In this document: positions 10,721 to 23,139 of the stretch, in pieces
How positions within the stretch are numbered: position 1 is the first letter of the stretch
How the letters are laid out: each line of letters begins with the position of its first letter
NCBI GenBank assembly: GCA_024291935.2
Contig: CM044315.1
Location: 53,108,385-53,172,384, forward strand
DNA: 64,000 nucleotides
Direction: 5' to 3'
Source of the DNA: Okapia johnstoni
Taxonomy: Eukaryota > Chordata > Mammalia > Artiodactyla > Giraffidae
Notes under the pieces: model-generated
What the model saw: the letters and a program-made list of their open reading frames with translations, nothing else
Database searches by the model: none
What the model was told of the DNA's origin: nothing
Translations under genes and position numbers: made by a program

Positions 10721-13700
10721 AGTGTCAAATAGCAGTCATGAAGGACATTATATAAAATCACTAAATCTTAATCTGCATTCCACTCAGCTGTGCATACACT
10801 ATGTACAGTTCTGAACTAGGTTTAGAAAAGTGAACCCAACGAAGATGGCCCAGGCCCATGTGGAGTTTACTGAAATGTTTTCAAGTTGCCACATGGGTTA
10901 ACTCATTTGGAAACTCAGAATTTCTCCTAATCTGAAGCTCATATTGACAACAAATTGCTGGTCAGTACACAATACCCAGAACAACCTCTTGGCCTTACTC
11001 CATACCCTGTCACCAATCATGAGAGTCAGCTATATTTTCTGTAAACAGCTTAGGATAAATTCTAGGCAAAATGCCAACATTTGTCTATACCTTGCCGTTA
11101 TTCCTGGAAATTTCCCCCCAAGCCTCCCCAGTTGCTTTCCATTGGTCCTTTCACAAGCACAGAACCTATACATCTTTAAAAATATTTTATGAGGCTATTT
11201 TTAAAAATAAAAATATTTCACTACTCTACAGACTTGATACTGATTTTTAAACTGAGTTTTTAGCCAAATAGAAAATTCCTCACTGTATTCTAGAAGTCAA
11301 CAACTAGAGAACAGTAATTAATTAGGATGTCATTTTGATTTTTGAAATATACCAAGCACATTATTTCAGGAATGCATACTACATTAATTCTGGATGAAAA
11401 TGGAATAAAAGAGACTTTTAACTCCAATTTCATTTAGAAATGTTCATATATACATAAATATTATTTTACTAATTCTAATATTAAGTGAATGCCAGAATCA
11501 AAACAAAGCCTTCATTTGAAACTGAGGAGTATAACTTGAAATCCAAAATATATATTTAAAAAATTTATCTTTAAAAATCATCTTTAAAAAGGAGCTGAGG
11601 AACATACTGAACTATGGATGATATCCCACGATCAGAGTTCTTATATTTTTGGAAAAACAAATTAGCCATTTAATTAGTATTGCTAAAATGGATCCCTATT
11701 AAATCTTCTATAGCTAATAATAAGGGCATTTATATATTTGTCTATAGGAAATGACTGTCATTAAAATTTGTTCTAGATTGGGCAGAGCATCTCCAACAAG
11801 GACGCTATACCCTGGAAGGTGTAGAATACACTATACCCTTCATAGCAAATACTAGGTGACAAATTGCTAAGTGGCCTGAGTATACTCTCCATTCACTATC
11901 AAAATTATTACTAAGACTTTACTGTAATCATATATGTAGGGACTTTATCCTAATAAAGTAAAAGGAGGAGATCGTCTGCTTTTTCTTTAGCCATCTGGGA
12001 AAGCTAGGCAAAATGAAGAGAAGTATGTGGGATAGGAAAAATTTGCTTAACTGTGTGGGTAACTGTGATTTGGTAGCCCAATGTGTAAAGTTATACGTTA
12101 CATGAGTAAAAGCTGTGTTTAATAGAGGTAAAATATCTCATTTTGCCCTTTGTTGCAAAATTACTGGACTGGATTTCCGTGATTGTTTGTAGTTCAGCAT
12201 ATGATAATTCGCATACAAATATGCCTGATTAAAAAGAAAAAGAGAGAAAAAAAGTAAATTAAAAAAATAGATAAAGAGAGAAAAATTAGAAAACACCTGT
12301 TTTTGCCCCGGAGCACAGGGTAACTTTAAATGTTTACAACTGAGTATATTTCTTCCCTTTCATTTCACAACTAGGTGGTAGCTCCATCAGAATTTAGTTG
12401 CATATTTTTATAAGACAAAATTTTCTTCAGGAATAAATACTTAACATTCTCCACATTTATAAGGACATTTTCACCTACAGATATATTTGTATCAACATAT
12501 ATTTATACCAATGTTCCCAAGTTTTCAAATGCCTAAATTCCACACATGTCTAGCAGTGTCTATTTTCTTAGTTACTAACAAATCCCTACTTAATACTAAA
12601 CCCATAAGAATTCATTTATAATCTACTTTTCAGGATATGTTTTTGCTACATAAACATTTTAAAAATGTACGCTGAACCATTATTGTCTTCCATTTGATGG
12701 ATAAGTTTCCTTTTACTCTAAATAAATGAGCTTCTTCAGGTAGAACATTATTGTTTTAATGTTCATTTATATTTAAACTGGAAAAGAATTTACACACACA
12801 CACACGACTGTTTGCTCCTGAAGATCACTGTCATATTGTAATTCCAAAGATATTTTTCCTCTCTGATGGATTAGTCCAGATGTGTCCAAACCTGTCACAA
12901 ATCAGAAAAAGGTTAAAGATCATGTAATTTCTGTGTTGGACCCTCTGTCAAGTCATGTTTACGGTCATCGAAAGGTTAGACTAGAGAAGAAAAGAATAAG
13001 GTTGATGAATAGTGCAGAATGTGTGTCAGTGTAATGAAAGAGGTGGCAGGCACCTGTTTTCAGCAGTGAAAAGCCATCCAGATTTTGTCCTGTCACTTTT
13101 AGTTTTTCAAAAGTGCATTGCTTTTAGGTCTGGATCCTGAACATGCCTTAAGGCATGGGGACCTTGGAAACAAATAATTCATTAATATGTTTCCTGCCAG
13201 TTCTTTGAAGTGGTCCTTTCCCTGTGTTGATGTGTCTGCCTTACTTCATTGCATATTACCATCTCCAAGCCTTTTTGAGTGAAGAGTTAGAATTATGTTG
13301 GGTTCTTTCTATAAGAAAATGATAGTAAGGAAAGTCAGAAGCAGTGAAATTCATTTTATTACTGTTCATATGTAAGTTTGCTTTAACGTAGAGGTCTTTA
13401 AAAAACCAAAATAAGTCAGTCTTTCATCTTTTCCTATCTTGGTTAAGAATTTTTGCAAAAAAAAAATAATAATACCCATAATATGAGAACACATTTTTAT
13501 TGTACAGTTGTTAGTATATAGTGAAATGGTGAATTTAAAACTCCGGGGTTTCTGACCAAGCTGAGGTCATTCTCACATGATGGAAGATAGTATTTCAAAC
13601 AAGCTTAAATAAATTTTAGGTTTTCTCAAGATAGTTACAGGTGAGTTTGGCTAGAGGCGAAGGTTAATTTTTCCAAAGTTTTACAGGTGATTTTAAATCT

Positions 13701-13933
13701 GAATGACTCACAAGTATAGCAGTTAGTAGAGTAGTATAGTTAGATACATGACTTCCTTCCTTCTAAAGAAATGTGGTTTCTTTAAGTGTCTGTCCTTAAC
13801 CACATTATGCAATTTCTGTTTAATTTTTTCCTAAGATTTCTCTTTATATCAAATATCATTGTGCAGATAATAGTCATATTTATTTACATACACTTCAGCC
13901 TTTCTCCTGAATTCACTCGACTGTATACTTTTC
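10721..13933. other. Long repeat-poor AT-rich stretch
   Basis: About 3.2 kb in which I recognise no ruminant SINE or LINE. An A/G-rich low-complexity run lies at 12230-12293 and a short (CA)n at 12793-12806. No exon-like open frame is convincing. Confidence 0.5.
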
Positions 13934-14310
13934 AAAAAGATATCTTCTTGGCTTCCCTGATGGCTCAGCGGTAAAGAATCTGCCTGCCACAGCAGGAGGT
14001 GTGGGTCTGATCCTTGATCCAGGAAGATCCTACACGCCACAGAGCAACTAAGCTGGTGTACCACAGCTATTGAGTCTGTGCTCTAGAGCCCAGGAACTGC
14101 AATTACTGAGCTTGCATTACAACTACTGAAGCCCACAATTCCTAGAGCCTGTGCTTTGCAACAAGAGAAGCCACCACAATGAGAAACCCGACCAACGCAG
14201 CTAGAGTGTAGCCCCCACTCTCCGCTACTAGAGAAAGCCTGCATAGCAAGGAAGATCCAGCACAGCCAAAAATAATAAATAAAATCATATCTTTTTAAAA
14301 AAGGTATCTT
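13934..14310 (+). mobile_element. CHR-type cetartiodactyl SINE with target duplication
   Basis: The tRNA-Glu-like head (GGCTTCCCTGATGGCTCAG) is followed by the CHR body, not Bov-A: repeated GAGCCTGTGCT, AGAGAAGCCACCACAATGAG, CTAGAGAAAGCCTGCA and a (AATAA)n tail. Imperfect 13-bp repeats AAAAAGATATCTT (13934-13946) and AAAAAGGTATCTT (14298-14310) flank it. Confidence 0.88.
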
Positions 14311-14793
14311 ATTCACCAAATCACAGTATCTGACAGTTCCAGGAACAATATAACCTCTGAGTGGAGAGTTGATTCTGAGCCAGCATCATGTTAAGAGTTA
14401 AATCTAAGTTGAAAAGAGAAGAATGAAAAAGATAAACTCTTATCCAGGGACTGGAGGATGGTAGAGCAGAGCTTGGGATGATTGGGGTTTATGAGCAGAG
14501 CTTCCTCTTAGCTTTCAAAAGTCAGGAGAGGTCAGAGGAGCAACGGGGCCTTGGAAAAATACTGCTATTGAATGGCTTGCGAGGGTGTCACATGCCATCC
14601 AATCTTCTGACTAGGGAAGGAACAAGCTATTCATAGAATTTCTGAGAAAAGTAGATTTTATACTGAATGGTCACCTTCTATACCTGTAGGAAAGGCGTGG
14701 CACTCTAAAGGAATTGAAGTATCTTACAATCATCTTATACTAATTGTAATATTAGTATATTTGACTCCAATATCAATTTAATTTCTTGCCATA
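14311..14793. other. Unassigned sequence
   Basis: No recognisable repeat or gene. Confidence 0.45.
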
Positions 14794-14971
14794 CATAGTC
14801 TTCAAACTGCAGTCCTTGACCAGCAGCATCAACATCACTTAGGAAATTGTGAGAAATACAAATGATCGACCTCATCACAAACGTACTAATCAGAAAACAT
14901 AGAGGTGTAGCCAGGAATCTGTTTTTTTTAACAAGCTTTCCTGATCATCCTGATGCATCTGAGAACCACTG
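14794..14971 (-). mobile_element. MER5A-like hAT DNA transposon
   Basis: Antisense MER5A landmarks: GACCAGCAGCATCAACATCAC, AAATTGTGAGAAATACAAAT, TAATCAGAAA, AATCTG...TTAACAAGC, GATGCATCTGAGAACCACTG. The right terminal inverted repeat is well kept and the left one is decayed. Confidence 0.82.
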
Positions 14972-15104
14972 CACTATACCAAAATGCATCAAATACTCAC
15001 GGAAAGCCTCAGGTTCTTAGAAAACAAAGACAAACCAGGATCTGCCCTAATGTCAGAAAGTGTTGTAGGGGTTCAAAGGAAGAAAATATAAAAAATATTT
15101 TAAC

Positions 15105-15270
15105 AATCACTTTTATTAATTGACTGTTTACTATGTGCCAATTGTATTTGGCAAGTAATATAATCTCATTTGATAGATGAGGAAATGGAAGTGCAGTGAC
15201 AAAATATAAGTCACCTAACTTTATATAATTGATAAGTGATAGGTATCAGAATCCTTATTCTTTGTTTCAT
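15105..15270 (-). repeat. MIR relic (antisense)
   Basis: GACTGTTTACTATGTGCCAA, AATCTCATTTGATAGATGAGG, AAATGGAAGTGCAGTGAC and a GTATCAGAATCC-like end, in the reversed MIR order. Confidence 0.75.
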
Positions 15271-15792
15271 ATTGAAATGGGCATAGGTAGATATACCATC
15301 TGACTAGGGCACAACTTAAACATCCTCACTGTACATGACAGTTTCATGTTATGTAAAACCGATGATGTCATATAATGGATTATTTTCTTCTCCACACAAC
15401 CCACTTTATTTGTGAGAATTTGAAGCAGTTTGACTTCAAAGCTAAGGATTAAAATGAAATTATACTGCTTCTGGTTCAAAAAAAATTGAAAAACTTTCAT
15501 AGAAAATGTAGTGTTTGAAAATGGGAATTTTTCTAGGTAAGGTCTTTCAGACTTCAGACAAGCATTCTTTCTTAATTGTCATATTATTTCATCTACACGA
15601 AAGATATATTCTTTTAAATAAATGAAAGCCTAAATAATTAGTTAGCTTTAAGGTCAAATAAAGTGAAAACTTAACATTATGGATTAGGTTGTTAGTGATT
15701 TTTAAGTTATCCCTAATTCTCAAATGTCATTAAAAAAAATCTATAACTTTTTAAAGGATGCATTCATTATATTAAATGTAATACTAGCCTTT
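15271..15792. other. Unassigned AT-rich sequence
   Basis: Nothing recognised. A 77-codon minus-strand frame (15500-15267) shows no known domain. Confidence 0.45.
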
Positions 15793-16048
15793 ACATCCTC
15801 ACTGATAGCTCCATTGGCAAAGAATCCACCTGCAGTGCAGGAGACCCCATTCGATTCCTGGGTTCAGAAGATCTGCTGGAGAAGGGATAGGCTACCCACT
15901 TCAGGATTCTTGGACTTCCCTTGTGGCTCAGCTGGTAAAGAATCCACCTGCAATTCAGGAAACCAGGGTTCGATCCCTGGGCTGGGAAGATGCCCTGAAG
16001 AAAGGAAAGGCTACCTTTTCCAGGATTCTGGCCTCACTCCAGTATTCT
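15793..16048 (+). mobile_element. Tandem pair of short Bov-tA heads
   Basis: Two same-strand tRNA-Glu-like units: 15793-15910 (GATAGCTCCATTGGCAAAG) and 15912-16048 (CTTGTGGCTCAGCTGGTAAAG, GGTTCGATCCCTGGGCTGGG). Each stops near the CAGGATTCT or CCAGTATTC motif, without the rest of the Bov-A body. Confidence 0.85.
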
Positions 16049-16554
16049 TTTAGTTAATATTTTAAATGATATGTCTATCATTTGAGAATTTCCTTGCACA
16101 CCTGAAAACAGAAATATTCTTAGTTATATTCATTATAGGCTATAATATTTAGATTCACTCTATCAGAATAAAAAAATTCAAACTATTAATTTGGAACTTG
16201 TTATATTTATAAAAATATTTGTCACAAATGGATAAATAAAATGGATATTTCTACAGGGAGTTATATAAAATGAATTGTAAAGGTTGTGTCTACCTCCTGT
16301 CCAGGAAACTCATAATAATTGACTTACTATAGCTTTAGAAGCTGTTCTGAATCTGGATCATTTTTGTGAGTCTAATTTCCCTGGAATATCTTATTCTGAC
16401 CTATGATTCCTATTTCCTACTGCCTTGTGTTAATGCCTTTACTTGCTAATATTTTATGTAAAGATTGATTCTCCAGAAATACAGTCTTCAATATGTGTTT
16501 TGATTGCACAACACTGCTGCCTTCTATTTCTCTAACTCAACATTCTACTTTGCT
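16049..16554. other. Unassigned sequence, possibly degraded L1 margin
   Basis: No diagnostic motif. It adjoins the L1 relic below and could be its diverged edge. Confidence 0.35.
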
Positions 16555-17063
16555 ATTTTTTTATTTATGTTTCTCTGACTGGATAATTTTAAATGACCTA
16601 TCTTTAAGTTCACTGATTCTTCCTTCTGCTTGAGCAAGTCTGTTAGTGAAGCTCTCTATCAAATTTTTCAGTTCAGTTACTGTATTCTTCAACTCCAGAA
16701 TTCTGTTTAGTTCATTTTATAGTTTCTCTTTTGTTGATATTCTCATTCTGTCCATGTATCATTTTCTTGATTTTGTTGTCTATCTGTGCTCTGTTGTAAC
16801 TTACTAAGCTTCCTTACAACAATTATTTTGAATTGTGATCAGGCAATTGATAGATCTCCATTTCTTTAGGGTAGAATGCTATTGATTAATTTTTCCTGAT
16901 TCTTTATGTTTGTTGTGGCTTTGTATTGGTGTATGTTTGTGTGAAGAAGCCATCTGTTCTAGTTTTTATGAACTGACTTTTCAGGGAAAGATTTTTACCA
17001 TTTCAGCTGGCTAGAGATTGTGGGAGTCTCTCAAACCCTTTTTTAAAATGGCTATGTATGTTC
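16555..17063 (-). mobile_element. Old L1 (L1M-type) 5' or ORF1-side relic, left part
   Basis: Antisense blocks that I recognise from old mammalian L1: TTCACTGATTCTTCCTTCTGCTTG, CTCTCTATCAAATTTTTCAG, TACTGTATTCTTCAACTCCAG, GACAATTATTTTGAATTG-like text, AGATCTCCATTTCTTTAGGGT. The copy is split by the retrocopy that follows. Confidence 0.65.
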
Positions 17064-17685
17064 TCGTATTAGTAAGGGATATTTCTGGTTTCAAAGTCAT
17101 GGGTTTTGCCGAGTGTGGATTCGTTTCTGTTGTTGGTTAGAAGAGAGATGTTGCAGTCCGTGGCAGACAGTTGCGTGACTGACATGAGGACTTCACTGTT
17201 GCCTCCAGTTTTTGAATTTTGCTTAGTTTAACAGACTCATTCTGAGCTGTTTCTGGAGTCTGCCTACATGCCATGGTTATTATCCTGATTATTCTACGTG
17301 CTACAGTTTGAAGTAAAGCCCTGAAAAACCAGAAAGTACCTTTTACTGTTGATACAAATTGTATCTTTTTAACTATAAGAACTATTTTGATTTGTAGATC
17401 TAGTTAAAGCACAGATGTGTGACTATGATTAGACTTTTGGGCAACATTTTATCCCTTATTTAAATACAAATTTTTAAAGTAAAACTGAAGTTTAGAATAG
17501 GGTAGAAGATAAAAGTAACACTTTAGGTAAATAAAAGTGTCTGTCTTATAGTTTTATATATTAAAATATATTAAAGGAATTTATTGGCATTTTCTTTCTC
17601 TTAAAACTTATCTAGCGTGAACTTAAAATAAAGGTAAAATGCTGCCTGAAAAAAAAATAAATAAATAAAATGGCTATGTATGTTC
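17045..17685 (+). pseudogene. Processed retrocopy of an unidentified polyadenylated transcript
   Basis: A 603-bp insert (17064-17666) lies between perfect 19-bp direct repeats AAAATGGCTATGTATGTTC (17045-17063 and 17667-17685). Its right end has AATAAA (in AAAATAAAGGTAAAATG) about 15 bases before a poly(A)-rich tail (AAAAAAAAATAAATAAATAA). This is the full signature of an L1-mobilised mRNA or lncRNA. It has no long open frame, so what was copied is probably 3'-UTR sequence or non-coding RNA. I do not recognise the parent. Exact duplications suggest it is fairly young. Confidence 0.85.
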
Positions 17686-17940
17686 CACTCCTCTCTCACC
17701 CTTCTCGGGGAGAATTCTCAGGATTATTCACCTTCTCCAAATCTCACAGAGCCATGCTTGATGCTAAGAACCATCTGCCCCTTTCCCTTGGGCAGTACAC
17801 TATATTGTTAAGTGTAAATTCTACTTTTCTCTTTCCTACCTGAACTAGAGAATTTAGGATTGTGCATCTTCTTTCTATTACACTGAACTGAGCCAGCTGC
17901 TAAGATCACAATGACTGTTGACGTTCATAGTCCTTCTACT
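17686..17940 (-). mobile_element. Old L1 relic, right part
   Basis: Continuation of the disrupted L1 beyond the retrocopy (CTCTCACCCTTCTCGGGGAG and on). The right boundary is uncertain. Confidence 0.4.
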
Positions 17941-18694
17941 TTAGTGCATCCTCCATTAAACATGAAACTGGTATTACTGTGACATCCAAGAAGATGGCAA
18001 AGCCGTTAAAATAATCCTTAGACAGAAATTTGCCTATGTTTAGCACATGACACTTCCTTTTTTATATCATTAAATATCTTCAAACCATAATAGCTCAAGA
18101 TCTAGCTATTTAATCACCTCATGGCTAATATCATGAGCTGCTTAATAAACAATTATTCACTATTTAGTTTATGTACACTATATCCCTTTCATAATATTAT
18201 AGGACTTTAGTTATAAAGAGATTTTGGTCAAATTTCTATGTTTGCAGATAAGTGCTTATATACTTCTATCTTTCAAAAGTCATGTTTCAACAGGTACTTC
18301 ATTTGTTATTAACATATGAATATTTAGTTGTTAAAATGACTGTATTTATATATATTTTTTGGAATGAGCACATTCAAAGTGAAGCTTTTTTTTTTTTTTA
18401 CCTTTAAAGTGCAATTTTTCAATCCTAGAGAAGAACCCATTGATAGCACAGTATTACCATCATTTTATAGCAGTTCCTAAACTGGCATTTATCATGTATC
18501 CAAAGAAAATAACCATTCTGAAAATGAGTGAATTCGGATGTTTCAGCCATTCAGTATTATGCCAGAATTAGCATTCAAAGGATTCAACTAGAGTGTAGGA
18601 ATACTATAGCAAGCAATAGCTGTTTCTCCTCTCTGTTAATGACTATAGTAGACACTAAGCTTCAGGAAATAGCATGGCTTTCTTAAAATGACTG
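17941..18694. other. Unassigned AT-rich sequence with a poly(T) run
   Basis: No family recognised. A T15-class run lies at about 18387-18401. Confidence 0.45.
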
Positions 18695-18880
18695 TGGCTT
18701 TTGTAAACACACAAGCCTGGGATCATATCCTAGTTCTGCCTTTTACTGGCTAGGGAAACTTCAGCAAATTGTTCAGCTTCTATGAGTTTTGTTTTCCCAT
18801 TTGTCAAATAAAAAAGTTGCAAGTTGTTGAGAGAATTCATTAAGGCAAAGAACATATAATGCCTATCTGTAACCTTCTCA
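18695..18880 (+). repeat. MIR relic
   Basis: GCCTGGGATCATATCCTAGTTCTGCC, TTACTGGCTAGGGAAACTTCAG and TTTTCCCATTTGTCAAATAAAA follow the MIR order. Confidence 0.75.
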
Positions 18881-18967
18881 GTTTCTTACAATCCCCTTTA
18901 CTTCCATGGCATCACACTTTACAAAGAAATGGTCCAAGACCACTAAAGAGTGACTTCGTAAAGCCAA

Positions 18968-19110
18968 TAGCTCTGGAATCAGAATGTCTGCATCAGAATC
19001 CTAAGATCAAGTCTTGCTGGCCCTGTTATTCTGTGCTCACCTCCTAGGACTCTATGAGAATTAAAGGAGAACACGTAGAAGTAAAGGGCTTAGTGCAAAA
19101 TTGACACAAT
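18968..19110 (+). repeat. MIR relic
   Basis: AGCTCTGGAATCAGAATGTCTG, then TAGGACTCTATGAGAATTAAAGG and AAAGGGCTTAGTGCAAA match both ends of MIR, with the middle partly lost. Confidence 0.6.
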
Positions 19111-19564
19111 TGACACATACATTGATCCAATATTCAGATTTGTTATCATTGCAGTCTTCATGTCTAGGCTGAAACATTCCACCTATCCTACAGCTTTAGT
19201 GAAATAACTATAGTTGCTTTATTGTTAGGTATTCACAATGTTGATTCTCAAAAGTGATCTATGAGAGTCATTGTTAACAAAGATAGCTTTGTTAAGAGGA
19301 TTATTTCACCTGAAACCATTATTTGGCAAGTCTTACCACTTCTTATCCTCAGAACGGTGTAGGTTATAAAAGACACTAGATATTTGACTGGTCAGAATTC
19401 TCACTAAAATAAAAATTTCCAGCATGTCACTTTTTGTTATAGGTAGCATGCCTCTCTTCTTTCTTTCTCTCTTCCTTCCTTCTTCCTCCTTTCCTACTTG
19501 CCTCCTTTATTCACACATCCACTCATTTATTTAACAAGCTCATTCATGTGAGTTCTGGAGGGGG
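19111..19564. other. Unassigned sequence with polypyrimidine patch
   Basis: A C/T-rich run lies at about 19451-19508. Nothing else is recognised. Confidence 0.45.
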
Positions 19565-19765
19565 ATGTCCAGGGTTTGAATCCTGGCACCAACTTAATTA
19601 ATTTGATGTCCCTGTATAAGCTATTTAACCTCTCAGCCTCAAATCTCCTTCTGTCAACATTAGATAATGTGAGCATCTATTGCCAAGGAAAAACTAAATG
19701 AGATAGTGCAAATCCCCTTGCACAGTGCTTGACATAAAAGTTCAGTAAATCTTAGCTATTATATG
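19565..19765 (+). repeat. MIR relic (near full length)
   Basis: GGGTTTGAATCCTGGCACC, AAGCTATTTAACCTCTCAGCCTC, AACTAAATGAGATAGTGCAAAT and ACAGTGCTTGACATAAAAGTTCAG track MIR from end to end. Confidence 0.8.
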
Positions 19766-19879
19766 TACTAGTTTCTTATTAAATGAGTTTATTATTCCTC
19801 CTTCTTGTCCTCTTTCTCTTCCTTTCACTACCACCACCGCTACTTGCCAACAATCCACCAAAGGCTGGCTCTGCACTGA

Positions 19880-20220
19880 CTGAAACAAACAAAAAGCAAA
19901 CAAAACAAAATCATTGTCTTTGTCTTTATGGAATGCATAATTTGTGAATAAACACATAGTATTATGGAGAAACCAAATTGTAAATAGAAGATTATAATTT
20001 TTGATAACTATTTGAAGGAAAAACACTTTGGGGACTAACTGGAGGGGGTCCATTTAGGATGTTTGCGAAGCTTTTCTCTACTTCTGTGGAAGTTGCGTTT
20101 TAGCCAAGACCTGAAGAGAAGCCACAAATATTCAACAAAGAAGAAGAAGAGTTTAGATGTGTAAGGCACTGAGAGCAACTTTAGTAGATGGAAAGAGAGA
20201 AGAGTGTTAGGTCTCAGACA
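19880..20220 (-). mobile_element. L2 3' relic (antisense)
   Basis: Reversed L2 text: AACAAAATCATTGTCTTTGTC...TTATGGAATGCATAATTTGTG (complement of the L2 terminal region) and later GCGTTTTAGCCAAGACCTGAAG and GGCACTGAGAGCAACTTT. Diverged. Confidence 0.6.
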
Positions 20221-20224
20221 ATGC

Positions 20225-22700
20225 AGGATTCATAGGTAAGAAAAAATGTTAGATTCCATTTGAATATTTATTTGAAGCATTTATCCTTATTCTTGAAAGG
20301 GCTGGGAGCCTCTGTTGTTGATATTATAGATTTTGCTCCTCTTTTTTTTATAGTCTTTAAAACTACTGAAGTGTTTATAGGATATTCTGCTATACTGAAC
20401 ATGTACGAAATACAATACCTGTCACAAGAAAGGAAAAATACACCAAATATCAAATTTTGTGCATTGCAAATATCAGATTGACAATGTTAAAATCTTCAAA
20501 TTGTTTATCAGTTAAGATTTTAATTTACTAAAGCTGTTTTCTTTATTCTGTAGGCTTTGTTCACAGATGGGAATGTTTAAATCATGGGGTTAACATAGAG
20601 TGATAAAAGAAAAAGATCTTGGTGTTGTGATATATCCAGTAAGCCAGAACTGTGCAAATTTGCCAATTAAATTTGACAACTCCTTAAAAGAGTCAATCCC
20701 ACAGATGCAATATGACAATCCCAAAGTGGGAACAGTACATGAAACACTGCATCCTGCTTATTCACTTAGCTGTTCTTTCTTAGGGCTACACAATCAGAAT
20801 TGCATTTAAGGAGTAGACAGTGGAAAATTCAGTTAGTACACAGACATCAGATGTAAAACCTTGTCTTTGTCACTCAGAGGATGCAAACAAAAAAAAATCA
20901 TTAGATCTCAAGGACTTCTTACTGCACGGTTTTTATTTCTTCTTGCCATTTTCTTATTCATGCTAAAATGTGACAGCAATGAGTCAACCCCTTTCAAATG
21001 ATTTAGCAAATTGCTATATTTCTTTGTTTCTGAAAATAATTTCCTAAAATGGAATTTTTAAAAAAAACATAATTGTGTTTTGCTATTACCAGATAATAAT
21101 CTCTGTATTTGTAAAGCTCTTTAATTTAGCCCTAGGGCTTAAATTAAACTTTCTACTAGCAGAGGTTTTACATTCTCTTCAGGTAGACACTTTGTTCAGG
21201 GCTGTGATTAATTGGGCAAGCCTGATTCCTTATATTTAGAGCCCACTTGTAAGCAGAAGTGAGAAATGAATTGTGCCAAGAGCCTTCAGTTCTATTTTTA
21301 TTAATAGAGCAGATTACATAGATCATGAAAACAATCTTCTAATTTATAAGAGTCAATCTAATGTCTTGTTAAACAAGAGTTATTATTATTGAGCTTAGAC
21401 TATTGAAGTGTGTTATACCAGAGGGCCACTTCCCACATTGAAGAATACTGCTGTGAACACTAGCATGTTAACCACATGCTAATGGGCTCTCGGCAGCCTG
21501 ATAAGTTATTGATTATCTCAGCTGGCGTAATTCGTATCAGGAAGAGACAGGGTAGTTAACTGGGATTTAAGTTCTTCCTTTTTGCAACTTGAAACAGACT
21601 CGGATGCTCATCAGTCACTTTATTCAGGGCCATGGTAACAGACAGAAGGCTTTGTCCATAGGTGGATGGGTCTTTTCAGAGAGGAGCAGTGCTGAGCTCC
21701 ATTAAACTCTGGCCCAGAAAATTTCAACTCCTATTATACCTGTTAATCTAAACAGTAACTGAAATACCAGACGGAAGAGCAGTTCAAAGCCATTTGCCGT
21801 TGTTCTCTTGCTAATGTGAATGATAAAATTATCCTGAATTTTGTATTTTGTTCTTTTTTACCAAGTGAAAAATAAAATGGATAAAGATAAAGAGTATATG
21901 TGATTATAAAAGGCTATGCTTAAAAAAAGCATTCACGTGATAATAGTCAATCATATTATTTTAAAGCATTTCTATAGAAAAGAGTTTCCATTTTGAATAA
22001 TATTTAAACATATGCAGAAAGTAATTTTACAGAGGATTTTCCCCACACAAAGTTGTGATTAGTGTGGTTTGTTATGTTCACTGAAAACTGGAACCCTTAC
22101 AACCTGTACTTCAGCTGACACCTTTCTCCTCACATTACTGCTTTTTATAATGGGAAGAGAAATGCAAGTTGAAAATTGTAAAGAGGCAATAAAATAGCTT
22201 TTAAAAAATATATATATTATTGTGAAGTAATGTAGGCATTGTAAATTGGCAAGACTTCATGACACATTGTTATGTCTATTCATTTGTGGAAGTGTTTGAA
22301 GATTGCACAAAAGGGCTTGGTTTCATGATTTGGAAGAATGGTTAAGCTTAGTGTGACAGTTTATTAGAAGAGGAATAGTAAGAGGAAAGAGAATTTCTGT
22401 TCTCTTGGTGAATAATTCACTTTTCAATAGGTTTGCTCCACATATATTTAAATTATGTAATATTTTGCCAAGTAGAGGATCACATTTCAGTTGCAGCCAC
22501 TTATGACAGCTGGATAAACAAAATCACACCTGGCATTACTCACTAATTCCGGCCAAATGGGGCTTGCTCAATTGTTTTGATCAGAAATGTTTTTCCTTTC
22601 ATCTACATAATGATAATAGCAGCCACAAAAATTCTTATGGAATATGTAAATTGTTAAAGTGGAAACATATCTGAAATAATGAGCCACTTAAAGTAATACA
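20225..22700. other. Repeat-poor island, candidate conserved non-coding DNA
   Basis: About 2.5 kb without any recognised transposon. Parts (about 21150-21830) are less AT-biased and dense in ATTA and TAATTG homeodomain-like cores. At 21461-21481 there is an 8-bp inverted repeat (TAGCATGT / ACATGCTA) whose right arm overlaps an ATGCTAAT octamer-like site. No exon-like frame exists. Regulatory function is inference only. Confidence 0.35.
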
Positions 22701-22704
22701 GTAT

Positions 22705-22945
22705 ATTGATTAAGAGTTTGGGCTTAGAAGTTGGAAATGCCTGTGTCAAATACCAGCCTTGTGGTCTTAGGCAAGGTAATTCAGCTCCACAACACACCAC
22801 CCCACCTTCAATTTGTTCAACAATAATATGGGAATGAAATACCTATGTGATATAAGCTGTTTTAAGAATTAAAGGAGATACTGCATGTAAAGTGCTTAAC
22901 AAGGCATTTAGCATGGATTAAGCACATAATTATATTTATATTACT
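22705..22945 (+). repeat. MIR relic
   Basis: TTGGGCTTAGAAGTTGG, ACCAGCCTTGTGGTCTTAGGCA, GAATTAAAGGAGATACTGCATG and AAAGTGCTTAACAAGGCATTTAG, in MIR order. The centre contains a small CA-rich insertion. Confidence 0.78.
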
Positions 22946-23139
22946 GAGTCCAACTTCCTCAAATTAACAGTAGAACTGGACAAAGTACTTGTACTTAATA
23001 ATAATTAATATTATAAGTAAAAACATGATTAACAGCAATATTAGAACTACAAACAGACCTCTAAGAACTAGTTTCATTTTATGTTGTTCTACCCAGGAAA
23101 TGGGGAATCAAGTTCTTCTCACTGATATAAGTACATTGT

